Of a stretch of DNA of 64,000 nt, positions 16,826 to 25,786 are shown one piece after another. Under the pieces are notes generated by a model. The model ran no database searches. It was given only the letters and a program-made list of their open reading frames with translations, and was not told where the DNA came from. This stretch comes from Comamonas composti DSM 21721. GTDB lineage: Bacteria; Pseudomonadota; Gammaproteobacteria; Burkholderiales; Burkholderiaceae_C. The stretch spans positions 12,107 through 76,106 of the forward strand of contig NZ_KE386974.1 in NCBI RefSeq assembly GCF_000429845.1, written 5' to 3'. How positions within the stretch are numbered: position 1 is the stretch's first letter; every line of letters begins with the position of its first letter. Both the position numbers and the translations under genes were made by a program.

Positions 16826-17833
16826 TTATGCCCATTCTTCGGCATGGGGGTAAAGCCAGCGTGCCTGCCACAGGCCTTGCTCCATCAGGGCCCTGGCCTG
16901 TGCGAGCAGGGCCTGGCGCACGACTTGCACGGCCGCATCCCGGCTGCGGCCCGGCTGCTGGGCCAGGTGGTAGCTGCGCAGCAGGCTGGGGTTGATGACT
17001 TCGGCCATGATCCAGCGTGCATCGCCGCCAGGCGCTGCAGCGCCCATCCAGGGCGGGGCTTCGGCCAGCGAGCAGGCCGGGATGAACACAAAGCCTGCAC
17101 CGCAATGGCATAGGGAGCGTATGACGCGCGCCGAATCCTGCTCATGGACCATGTTCAGGCGCACCTGGCGTGCGCTGGCGGCAGCCTCCACGGCCTGGCG
17201 CGTGGAAAAGCGGCGTGACTGCAGGACCAGGGGCAGCCCGGCTGCATCGGCAAAGTCGATGCGGGGCAGGCCGTTGCCGCTGACAGGCTGCAGCACGGCT
17301 GCGGCGCTGTCCTTGGCATCGTCGCGGCCGCACAGGTAGATCGACTCCTCGGCCATGGGGTCTACGTGCAAATCGCCCAGCGTCGTCGTGTCCACCACGA
17401 TGCCCAGGTCTGCGCGCCTGTCGAGCAGGGCTTTTTCCACCATGAGGCTGAGGTCATCGAGCACGAAAATGCGCACCCGCGGATGGCTTTCGCGCAGGCC
17501 GGCGATGACCGGGCCCAGCAGCAGGCTGGCCAGCAAAAAGGGCATGGCAATGGTGACCGAGCCCTCGGGCCCCTGGGGCAGCCTCTGGATGCGACCGCGC
17601 ATGGCATCGGCGTCGGACAGCAGGCGCCGGCCATCCTCGTAGAGCTGGTTGCCCGCAGGCGTGGGCGTGACGCCCGTATGGCTGCGCTCCAGCAACTGGG
17701 TGCCGAGTTCGGCCTCGAGCTTCTTGATCTGCGCGCTGAGCGCGGGCTGGGCCACGTACAGAGAATGGGCGGCCTTGGACAGCGAGCCCGCCTCCAGCAC
17801 GGCGATGAAGTAGCGCAGAGAACGTAAATCCAT
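16826..17833 (-). CDS. LysR family transcriptional regulator
   Basis: 335-residue LysR-type regulator. The N-terminal winged helix is canonical (MDLRSLRYFIAVLEAGSLSKAAHSLYVAQPALSAQIKKLEAELG, residues 1-44), followed by the long linker helix and a two-lobed effector-binding domain beginning near GSVTIAMPFLLAS. I chose the ATG at 17833, which places the helix-turn-helix at the usual position. It lies directly upstream of, and co-oriented with, the ligase-dehydrogenase-Bug genes and probably controls them in response to their substrate. A 34-bp inverted repeat lies 59-92 bp before its start. Confidence 0.92.
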   Translation of the reverse strand: MDLRSLRYFIAVLEAGSLSKAAHSLYVAQPALSAQIKKLEAELGTQLLERSHTGVTPTPAGNQLYEDGRRLLSDADAMRGRIQRLPQGPEGSVTIAMPFLLASLLLGPVIAGLRESHPRVRIFVLDDLSLMVEKALLDRRADLGIVVDTTTLGDLHVDPMAEESIYLCGRDDAKDSAAAVLQPVSGNGLPRIDFADAAGLPLVLQSRRFSTRQAVEAAASARQVRLNMVHEQDSARVIRSLCHCGAGFVFIPACSLAEAPPWMGAAAPGGDARWIMAEVINPSLLRSYHLAQQPGRSRDAAVQVVRQALLAQARALMEQGLWQARWLYPHAEEWA

Positions 17834-17891
17834 GCGCCGACGATAAGGCAAATGCGCGCAGCCGCAGCCTGGGGAGAGAACGAGAGGCTCG

Positions 17892-17925
17892 ACCATACCG
17901 CCAGAGGCAGCCCTGGTGGTATGGT
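17892..17925. promoter_or_regulatory. 34-bp inverted repeat upstream of the LysR gene
   Basis: The arms ACCATACCGCCAG (17892-17904) and CTGGTGGTATGGT (17913-17925) are inverted repeats matching at 12 of 13 positions, with an 8-bp spacer. The outer half-sites CATACC/GGTATG have the ATAC/GTAT character often seen in LysR operators. Position just upstream of the regulator's start supports an operator, but a structured transcript from argG read-through is possible. Confidence 0.45.
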
Positions 17926-17972
17926 TTTGATAGCTGTCAGCGCTTTCTGGGTAAGCGCTACAGCCTGTTTTT
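17926..17972. repeat. AGCGCTT-family intergenic hairpin
   Basis: Between argG and the LysR gene, the arms around CAGCGCTT and AAGCGCTACAG form a short stem with loop TCTGGGT, followed by T-rich sequence on the plus strand and preceded by GATAGCTG. It probably acts as the argG terminator. Confidence 0.65.
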
Positions 17973-17975
17973 GCT

Positions 17976-19328
<1,353 letters not shown>

Positions 19329-19378
19329 TTAAAACAATAGCGGCTAGCGCAAGACTGGTAAGCGCTAGAGCCAAAAAT
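19329..19378. repeat. AGCGCTT-family intergenic hairpin
   Basis: In the 80-bp gap between ppnP and argG, GCGGCTAGCGC and GCGCTAGAGCC pair across the loop AAGACTGGTAA. A-rich sequence lies on both sides. Read on the minus strand it could terminate ppnP. Confidence 0.65.
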
Positions 19379-19396
19379 AGTGGGTAATCCGGGCTT

Positions 19397-19714
19397 TCAG
19401 GCGTAGTGGCAGATGTAGTGGTAGGTTTCGGCCACGCGGATATCGAATTTGGAGTTGGCCGGGATCTGGAATTTCTCGCCGGGCTCGGACTTGCTCCAGA
19501 CCTCGGAGCCCTGCAGGCGGTATTCGCAGCTGCCGCCCACGCACTCCATGATTTCGGCAGCGGTCGTGCCAAAACTCAGCTCGGCGGCAAGCACCACGCC
19601 CACCGATTTTTTCGTGCCATCGGCCAGGGTGAAGCTGTGGCTCACGCACTTGCCGTCAAAGTAGACATTGGCCTTGGTCGTCAGATTGACGCCGGAGATT
19701 TGCTCGGTGGTCAT
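19397..19714 (-). CDS. ppnP: Pyrimidine/purine nucleoside phosphorylase PpnP (DUF1255)
   Basis: 105-residue single-domain cupin-like protein of the PpnP/YaiE family, which cleaves nucleosides with phosphate to base and ribose-1-phosphate. Family landmarks are NVYFDGKCVSHSF, KSVGVVLAAELSFGTTAAEIMEC and FQIPANSKFDIRV near the C-terminus ending in YHYICHYA. Length equals the family's usual size. It is upstream of argG with an intervening hairpin, so operon membership is doubtful. Confidence 0.92.
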   Translation of the reverse strand: MTTEQISGVNLTTKANVYFDGKCVSHSFTLADGTKKSVGVVLAAELSFGTTAAEIMECVGGSCEYRLQGSEVWSKSEPGEKFQIPANSKFDIRVAETYHYICHYA

Positions 19715-19793
19715 GGAAAGACAAAAAACAGATCGAAGCCTGCGATTCTAGGCCAGTGCCCGCGAGCTGCCGTGCTTGGGGGCCGTAGAAAGA

Positions 19794-19816
19794 GAAAAGC
19801 CCCGCAGGCGGGGCTT
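19794..19816 (-). terminator. Intrinsic terminator of the glycine-zipper gene
   Basis: Perfect 9-bp stem AAGCCCCGC/GCGGGGCTT with a 2-3-nt loop. On the minus strand it is followed by TTTTCTC. It lies 28 bp after the stop of the gene at 19844-20578. Confidence 0.8.
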
Positions 19817-19843
19817 GGCGAAGGTCTCGTGCGGGGTCGCAGG

Positions 19844-20578
19844 TCAGCGGCGCCAGCTATGGCGGTAGCTGCCGTTGTAGCCGCCGTAATAGCGCGGTCC
19901 GTAGTAGGGGCGGGAGGCGTAGTAGGTGCCGGCTGCAATGCCGGCGCCTATGAGCATGGGAGCCACGTAGTTGGGGCTGGGGGCTACATATACGGGCGCT
20001 GGCGTGTAGTACTCGTTCTGGTAGATCACGGTGGGCGCCGCAGGCTGGGTGGCATAGGCGGCCTGGGGCGGCATGTCGCTGTCGTAGCTGCCATTGCTGG
20101 AGTAGGCGCTGCTGTTGGCCGCAGGCTGTACCGAGAGCGCAATCCAGTCGCCGGGAGGTGTGGTGGTGCGCGTGCTGTACTGGCGGCCTGCGTATTCATA
20201 GACCACGTCATAGGCCACGGCACGGTTCTGGTAGAAGGTCTGGGTGGTGCAGCGGCGCTGCACCTGGTAGGCGGGCGGGCCGGATGACTCGACCTGGTTG
20301 CCCAGGATGGCGCCGCCTATGGCCCCGGCCGCCGTGGCAGCTGCCCGGCCGCCGCCATGGCCTATGGCATTGCCCAGGACGCCGCCGGCCACGGCGCCCA
20401 GCACGGCCCCTGCGCCCGAAGGCTGGGGGGCTACGGCCACGGTTTCATCGCGGCAGCTTTGCTCGGGTATGGTCACGACCTGGGTCACGGGAGTGACCGA
20501 GATCACGCGGCCGCGCTCCTGGGCCATGGCCAGTGTGGCGGTGGAGACGGACAAGACGGCAATCCAGAGAGATTTCAT
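19844..20578 (-). CDS. Glycine-zipper 2TM-domain envelope protein
   Basis: 244-residue exported protein. Residues 1-19 are a signal peptide (MKSLWIAVLSVSTATLAMA). A glycine-zipper pair (GAVLGAVAGGVLGNAIGHGGGRAAATAAGAIGGAILGNQ) follows, as in Rick_17kDa/SlyB-like envelope proteins. A Cys-containing region (RRCTTQTFYQNRAVAYDVVYEYAGRQYSTR) is next, and the C-terminus is rich in Tyr, Pro and Gly (YYASRPYYGPRYYGGYNG). No lipobox is seen. The role is probably envelope integrity, but no specific function can be assigned. A strong terminator follows. Confidence 0.8.
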   Translation of the reverse strand: MKSLWIAVLSVSTATLAMAQERGRVISVTPVTQVVTIPEQSCRDETVAVAPQPSGAGAVLGAVAGGVLGNAIGHGGGRAAATAAGAIGGAILGNQVESSGPPAYQVQRRCTTQTFYQNRAVAYDVVYEYAGRQYSTRTTTPPGDWIALSVQPAANSSAYSSNGSYDSDMPPQAAYATQPAAPTVIYQNEYYTPAPVYVAPSPNYVAPMLIGAGIAAGTYYASRPYYGPRYYGGYNGSYRHSWRR

Positions 20579-20694
20579 GATGGCACTCCTGTGCGCCCCG
20601 GTCATCGGGCCGCTTGGATAGATCGAGAGTTTAGTCACTTGCCTTTCGCCAAGACTGTCTGGCTTGTAAACCTGGGTAAATCCTTGTCCCCGGC

Positions 20695-21072
20695 TTATTT
20701 CGTGCGGGTTTGCTCCTGCAGCCTGCTCCAGGCCTCGGGCGCAAAGCCCACGCTGATATGTGCATTGGGCCAGCGCACCACGGGGCGCTTGATGACACTG
20801 GGCTGCTCCTGCATCAGGGCGACGGCGCCGGCTTCGCTCTGGGCGCTGGCCTGGGTCTCGGCATCGAGCTTGCGCCAGGTCGTGCCCTTGCGGTTGAGCA
20901 AGACATCGAGGCCGGCTGCGGCAAGCCATAGCGGCAACTGGTCGGCCGGCACGCCTTGCTTCTTGAAGTCGTGGAATTCGTAGGCCAGGCCTTGCTCGGT
21001 CAGCCAGGCCCTGGCTTTTTTCACGGTGTCGCAATTCGGGATGCCGTAAACAGTGATTGCAGCTTGTGTCAT
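20695..21072 (-). CDS. ArsC/Spx family protein (YffB-like)
   Basis: 125-residue thioredoxin-fold protein of the ArsC/Spx family. The N-terminal ITVYGIPNCDTVKKARAWL holds the single conserved Cys, without the second Cys of Spx's CxxC. This pattern, and length near 120, match the YffB subgroup, whose function is poorly known; related proteins are glutathione-dependent arsenate reductases. I chose the ATG at 21072 (MTQAAITVYG). The gene is divergent from folC with 76 bp between starts. Confidence 0.88.
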   Translation of the reverse strand: MTQAAITVYGIPNCDTVKKARAWLTEQGLAYEFHDFKKQGVPADQLPLWLAAAGLDVLLNRKGTTWRKLDAETQASAQSEAGAVALMQEQPSVIKRPVVRWPNAHISVGFAPEAWSRLQEQTRTK

Positions 21073-21148
21073 ATGTTCTGGTGCCTTGAGGGGTTGTGCG
21101 CGGCCCGGCCCGTGGGGGCCGGGCGGCTGGGTAACAATAGCGCACAGT

Positions 21149-22465
21149 ATGCACACCACATTCCCCTCTCTGGCTGAATGGCTCTCCTATTGCGAGAGTC
21201 TGCACCCCAACAATATTGCCCTGGGCCTGGAGCGCGTGCGCGAAGTGGCGCGCCGCCTGAAGCTCTCCTTCAACTGCCCCGTGATCACCGTGGCCGGCAC
21301 CAACGGCAAGGGCTCGACCTGTGCCATGCTCGAAGCCGTGGCCTTGCAGGCCGGTTACCGGCCCGGTGTTTTTACCTCGCCCCATCTCGTGCATTTCGAG
21401 GAGCGCTGCCGCCTGGGCGGCGAGATTGTTTCGGCCGGGCAGTTGCTGCCGCATTTCGACGCCGTGGAGCAGGCGCGCGTCGAGGGCAGCGAGGTGCAGC
21501 TCACGTATTTCGAGTTCACCACGCTGGCCATCCTGCGCATCATGAGCCAGTCCAGGCTCGATCTGGCGATTCTCGAGGTCGGCCTGGGCGGTCGCCTGGA
21601 TGCAACCAACATCATCGATGCGGACTGTGCGGTCATCACCAGCATAGATGTGGATCACGTGGAGTTTCTGGGCCCCGACCGCGAGAGCATTGGCCGCGAG
21701 AAGGCCGGCATCATGCGCGCGGGCCGGCCCGTGGTGGTCAGCGACCCCGTGCCGCCGCAAAGCGTGATCGACCATGCGAGCGCGCTTGGCGCCGACCTGT
21801 GGCGCTTTGGGCGTGACTTCAACTTCTCCGGCGACAAGCAGCAATGGGCCTGGGCCGGACGTGGGCGCCGCTATGCGGGCCTGGCCTATCCCGCGCTGCG
21901 CGGGGCCAATCAGCTGGTGAATGCCGCAGGCGCGCTGGCCGCGCTGGAGGCGATTCGCCCTCAGTTGCCGATCACGGCCCAGGCCGTGCGCACGGGGCTG
22001 TCCATGGTCGAGCTGCCGGGGCGCTTTCAGATCATTCCCGGTCAGCCGGCCCTGGTGCTGGACGTGGCCCACAACCCGCACTCGGTGGCCGCACTCACGG
22101 CCAACCTCGATGCCATGGGCTACTTCCCCTGCACGCACGCGGTCTTTGGCGCCATGCATGACAAGGACCTGGCGCCCATGCTGGCCAAGGTGGGGCCGCT
22201 CATAGATCGCTGGTATGTGACCAGCCTGCCCACGCCGCGCGCCGAGCCGGCCCGGGAGCTGGCGGCCAAGATAGAGGCCCAGCTCGGCGGGGGGGGGCGT
22301 GAGGTAAGCGTTGACTGCTTCGATTCGCCCCAGCAGGCGCTTGATGCTGCCGTGGCGGCGGCCGACCCCGCTGATAGAATCGTGGTCTTTGGCTCGTTCT
22401 ATACGGTGGGCGGAGTGCTGCTCGATGGCCCGCCGAGGCTGAACGCAAAACATCTGGGCACTTGA
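21149..22465 (+). CDS. folC: Folylpolyglutamate synthase/dihydrofolate synthase
   Basis: 438-residue Mur-ligase-family enzyme that adds glutamate to dihydropteroate and folates. The ATP-binding P-loop is VAGTNGKGSTCAML, the folate-site segment is GYRPGVFTSPHLVHFEERCRL, and the conserved VGLGGRLDATN and DVAHNPHSV blocks are present. It is the first gene of the folC-SPOR-cvpA-purF-metZ cluster seen across beta- and gammaproteobacteria (folC-dedD-cvpA-purF in E. coli). The start at ATG 21149 gives the usual family length. Confidence 0.95.
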   Translation: MHTTFPSLAEWLSYCESLHPNNIALGLERVREVARRLKLSFNCPVITVAGTNGKGSTCAMLEAVALQAGYRPGVFTSPHLVHFEERCRLGGEIVSAGQLLPHFDAVEQARVEGSEVQLTYFEFTTLAILRIMSQSRLDLAILEVGLGGRLDATNIIDADCAVITSIDVDHVEFLGPDRESIGREKAGIMRAGRPVVVSDPVPPQSVIDHASALGADLWRFGRDFNFSGDKQQWAWAGRGRRYAGLAYPALRGANQLVNAAGALAALEAIRPQLPITAQAVRTGLSMVELPGRFQIIPGQPALVLDVAHNPHSVAALTANLDAMGYFPCTHAVFGAMHDKDLAPMLAKVGPLIDRWYVTSLPTPRAEPARELAAKIEAQLGGGGREVSVDCFDSPQQALDAAVAAADPADRIVVFGSFYTVGGVLLDGPPRLNAKHLGT

Positions 22466-22537
22466 ACCAAAAGACCCGAAGCCGGCTTGCCCCTTGCGAC
22501 AAAGGGCCGGGGCCGGGTCTGAACGAGTCCGCAACTC

Positions 22538-23398
22538 ATGGCATTTTTCAATTTTCGCTGGCCCGGTAAAAAAGACGAGGGCGATGAGCCCCAGGCGCCG
22601 AGAAGGCCGGCCCGCATGGGTCAGGCCGAGAGCGTGGACGTGATGCGCCGACGCGCTCGCCACCGTCTCATAGGTGCAGCCGTGCTGGTGCTGGTGGGAG
22701 TCATAGGCTTTCCGCTGCTGTTCGACACCCAGCCCCGGCCGATTCCCGTGGATATTCCGATCGAGATTCCCGAGCGCGACAACGTGGCGCCTCTTGTCGT
22801 GCCCGGTGCGAATGCCATCGGCCACCATGAGGCTGACCAGGGCGCGCGCATTCCGGCCCAGGCCTCTCTGGGCGCGGACGAGGAAGAGCTGACGGTACCC
22901 GAGCCCAGGCCCGTGCCTGCGCCGAAACCCGAGCCCAAGCCTGAGGTCAGGCCTGAACCCAAGCCCGAGCCAAAGCCCGAAGTCAAGCCCGAGCCCAGGC
23001 CCAAGCCCGAGGTCAAGCCTGAACCCAAGCCCAAGCCGGAACCAAAACCCGAACCCAAGCCTGAGCCAAAACCCGAGCCCAAGCCGAAACCCGAGCCCAA
23101 GCCCGACGAGGCGGCCCGGGCGCGGGCCCTGCTCGAAGGCCGCAGCACTCCGGCTGCGACCGAGGCCAACGAGCGCTTCATCGTGCAGGTGGGCGCGTTT
23201 GCCGACAGTGCCAAAGTGCAGGAGGTGCGGGCCAAGCTGGAGCTGGCCGGGCTCAAGACTTTTACGCAGTCCGTGGAGACCAAGGATGGCAAGCGCACCC
23301 GTGTGCGCGTCGGCCCCTACAACAACCGGGCCGATGCCGACAAGGCGGCGGCGCGTGTGAAGGACCAGGGGCTGCCGGCATCGGTGCTCAAGCTCTAG
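22538..23398 (+). CDS. SPOR-domain cell-division protein (DedD-like) with Pro/Lys linker
   Basis: 286-residue inner-membrane protein. A cytoplasmic N-terminus precedes one transmembrane helix at about residues 43-62. A long linker at about 121-190 consists almost only of Pro-Glu-Pro-Lys repeats and should be a stiff extended spacer across the periplasm. A C-terminal SPOR domain (about 211-286, RFIVQVGAF...RVRVGPY) binds denuded peptidoglycan at the septum. Position between folC and cvpA is that of E. coli dedD, so a division-site role is likely. The linker DNA is a degenerate 12-bp repeat and could vary in length between strains. Confidence 0.88.
   Translation: MAFFNFRWPGKKDEGDEPQAPRRPARMGQAESVDVMRRRARHRLIGAAVLVLVGVIGFPLLFDTQPRPIPVDIPIEIPERDNVAPLVVPGANAIGHHEADQGARIPAQASLGADEEELTVPEPRPVPAPKPEPKPEVRPEPKPEPKPEVKPEPRPKPEVKPEPKPKPEPKPEPKPEPKPEPKPKPEPKPDEAARARALLEGRSTPAATEANERFIVQVGAFADSAKVQEVRAKLELAGLKTFTQSVETKDGKRTRVRVGPYNNRADADKAAARVKDQGLPASVLKL
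22898..23104 (+). repeat. In-frame Pro-Glu-Pro-Lys coding repeat
   Basis: Roughly 12-bp units of the form CCCGAGCCCAAG, with CCTGAA and CCAAAA variants, repeat through the linker of the SPOR protein. All changes keep the frame and most are synonymous or Lys/Arg, Glu/Val swaps, so the protein repeat is under selection. Confidence 0.8.
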
Positions 23399-23425
23399 GC
23401 GCTCTAGACCGGACTGCAAAGCTTC

Positions 23426-23929
23426 ATGACCACGCTGGACTGGATTGTGCTGGCAGGGCTGCTGGCCTCCATGCTGCTCGGGGCCTGGCGCGGTCTGGTC
23501 TATGAGCTGTTGTCTCTGGCGGGCTGGCTCGTGGCCTTTGGCGTGGCCCGCATCTGGGGCGGCGACATGGGGCTGTGGCTGCCGCTCGAGGCCTGGGATG
23601 CGCAGTTGCGCTATGCGGCAGGCTTTGTGCTGCTGTTCGTGCTTACGCTGTTCGCCTGGGGGCTGCTGTCGTGGCTGGCGCGCCAGCTCATCGACGCCGT
23701 GGGCCTCAGGCCCGTGGACCGTGCCCTGGGCGCCTTGTTTGGCGCGCTGCGCGGTCTGGTTCTGACCCTGGTCGCAGCCATGGTGATCCTGAGCACGCCG
23801 CTGCATGAAGGGCAATGGTGGCAGGATTCGGCATCTGCGCCTTGGCTGCTCGAAGCCGTGACCCAGGTTCTGCCGCAACTGCCTCAGGGCTGGGAACAAT
23901 ATCTGCCCCGCGCCGCAAGGCCGGGATGA
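23426..23929 (+). CDS. cvpA: CvpA family inner-membrane protein
   Basis: 167-residue protein with four hydrophobic helices and the family opening TTLDWIVLAGLLASMLLGAWRGLVYELLSLAGW. Conserved GLRPVDRALGALFGALRGLVL precedes the last helix. CvpA proteins are linked to colicin V production, envelope homeostasis and biofilm, and their mechanism is unclear. It lies 27 bp after the SPOR gene and 86 bp before purF, the same order as in E. coli. Confidence 0.92.
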   Translation: MTTLDWIVLAGLLASMLLGAWRGLVYELLSLAGWLVAFGVARIWGGDMGLWLPLEAWDAQLRYAAGFVLLFVLTLFAWGLLSWLARQLIDAVGLRPVDRALGALFGALRGLVLTLVAAMVILSTPLHEGQWWQDSASAPWLLEAVTQVLPQLPQGWEQYLPRAARPG

Positions 23930-24015
23930 AGTTGGAGGGCATGGACGCGGCCAATGGGTGGTCGGGCCGGCCCGCATAGCAAGAGGCGACTCTTGCAAGT
24001 AAATGGAACGCAACT

Positions 24016-25524
24016 ATGTGTGGAATCGTCGGTGTGGTCAGCACCTCACCCGTGAATCAACTGATTTATGACGCCTTGCTGCTGTTGCAGCATCGGGGTC
24101 AGGATGCGGCCGGCATCGTGACCCAGCAGGAACGCAAGTTCTTCATGCACAAGGCCAAGGGCATGGTCCGCGACGTGTTCCGCACCCGCAATATGCGCGC
24201 CCTGCCGGGCACGGTGGGTCTGGGCCAGGTGCGCTATCCCACGGCGGGCAGCGCGGCCAGCGAGGAAGAGGCCCAGCCGTTCTACGTGAACGCGCCCTTC
24301 GGCATCGTGATGGTGCACAACGGCAACCTCACCAACGCCAAGCAGTTGCGCCATGAGCTCGCCGAGACCGATCACCGCCACACCAACACCGAGAGCGACT
24401 CCGAAGTGCTGCTCAACGTGCTGGCGCATGAAATCGGCAGAGCCTCCAGCGGTGCGCCGCTGACGCCCGACGAGGTCTTCAAGGCCGTACGCGCCGTGCA
24501 CCAGCGCATCAAGGGCTCGTATGCGGTGATCGCGCTGATCGCAGGCTATGGCCTGCTGGCCTTTCGCGATCCCTTTGGCATCCGTCCGCTGTGCATGGGC
24601 AAGAGCGCGGATGGCACTTATATGCTGGCCAGCGAGTCGGTGGCGCTGGAGGGCACGCTGCACCAGTTCGAGCGCGATATTGCGCCCGGCGAGGCCGTGT
24701 TCATCGGCAATGACGGCATTCTCCACAGCGAGCAATGCGCTGAGGAGACGCGTTTGAGCCCCTGCGTGTTCGAGTATGTCTATCTGGCGCGACCGGACTC
24801 GGTCATGGACGGCATCTCGGTCTACCAGGCGCGTCTGAACATGGGCGAAACCCTGGCCAAGCGCGTGATCTCCACGGTGTCGCCGCGCGAGATCGACGCC
24901 ATCATCCCGATCCCCGAATCCAGCCGCCCCAGCGCCATGCAACTGGCCCAGCTTCTGGGCATTCCCTATCGCGAAGGCTTTGTGAAGAACCGCTACGTGG
25001 GCCGCACCTTCATCATGCCGGGCCAGGGCACGCGCAAGAAGTCGGTGCGCCAAAAGCTCAACGCCATCGGCAGCGAGTTCAAGGGCCGCAAGGTGCTGCT
25101 GGTGGATGACTCCATCGTGCGCGGCACGACCTCCAAGGAGATCGTGCAGATGGCGCGCGATGCGGGCGCGGTCAAGGTCTATCTGGCCTCGGCAGCGCCT
25201 CCGGTGCGCCACCCGAATGTCTATGGCATCGACATGCCCACGCGCACCGAGCTCGTGGCCCATGGCCGCACGGTGGAAGAAATCCGCGCGGTGATCGGCT
25301 GCGATGCGCTGATCTACCAGGACGTGGAGGCCATGAAGCAGGCCGTGGGCAAGATCAACCCGGCGGTGCAGGGCTTCGAGGCCTCGTGCTTCGACGGTGT
25401 CTACATCACGGGCGACATCTCCAATGAAGAGGTGACGGCGCTCAACGAAGGCCGCAACCGTGGCGGCGAGGAGGAGCAGGAAGACACCTCGCGCCTGTCC
25501 CTGCCCAATGCCCAGGAGGTCTGA
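24016..25524 (+). CDS. purF: Amidophosphoribosyltransferase
   Basis: 502-residue enzyme for the first step of purine synthesis, making phosphoribosylamine from PRPP and glutamine. Cys2 after the initiator Met (MCGIVGVVS) is the glutaminase nucleophile, with the conserved QHRGQDAAGI and RDPFGIRPL segments of the Ntn domain. The phosphoribosyltransferase domain has its PRPP loop VLLVDDSIVRGTTSKEIV. It belongs to the folC-SPOR-cvpA-purF cluster, and metZ follows as commonly in betaproteobacteria. Confidence 0.97.
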   Translation: MCGIVGVVSTSPVNQLIYDALLLLQHRGQDAAGIVTQQERKFFMHKAKGMVRDVFRTRNMRALPGTVGLGQVRYPTAGSAASEEEAQPFYVNAPFGIVMVHNGNLTNAKQLRHELAETDHRHTNTESDSEVLLNVLAHEIGRASSGAPLTPDEVFKAVRAVHQRIKGSYAVIALIAGYGLLAFRDPFGIRPLCMGKSADGTYMLASESVALEGTLHQFERDIAPGEAVFIGNDGILHSEQCAEETRLSPCVFEYVYLARPDSVMDGISVYQARLNMGETLAKRVISTVSPREIDAIIPIPESSRPSAMQLAQLLGIPYREGFVKNRYVGRTFIMPGQGTRKKSVRQKLNAIGSEFKGRKVLLVDDSIVRGTTSKEIVQMARDAGAVKVYLASAAPPVRHPNVYGIDMPTRTELVAHGRTVEEIRAVIGCDALIYQDVEAMKQAVGKINPAVQGFEASCFDGVYITGDISNEEVTALNEGRNRGGEEEQEDTSRLSLPNAQEV

Positions 25525-25631
25525 GCGCTCCTGCCCTTGCCCGGCTTCTTGAGCCGCGCCGGGGCCATGTGGTCCGGCTGGCGGCGCAGAAACGGGCTGG
25601 CCGGGCGCCAGCCCGGGCAAGGCCGCAGGTT

Positions 25632-25728
25632 GTGAAAAAGGAGCTTGCTGCGCTTGTCCATATTGGTTTTCGATATTAAAGAATAATAAAAACGTTGTAG
25701 GGCAAGCGCAGGCAGCTCTCATTTTTGT
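25632..25728. repeat. AGCGCTT-family intergenic hairpin, long-loop form
   Basis: Between purF and metZ, the arms AGGAGCTTGCTGCGCTTG and CAAGCGCAGGCAGCTCTC pair across an AT-rich loop of about 50 nt. An A-run precedes the left arm and a T-run follows the right arm. It could terminate purF, leaving metZ to its own promoter. Confidence 0.65.
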
Positions 25729-25786
25729 ATATACCTGCTGTTTCCTCGCCAGAGATGGCGTTATTCATCAGCAAGGACTCATCATC

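Noticed and set aside
19844-24013. Very long minus-strand open frame of 1389 codons across folC, the SPOR gene and cvpA
   Set aside because: Only its last 245 codons (19844-20578) form a real gene with a signal peptide. The rest is antisense to well-identified genes and reflects high GC content.
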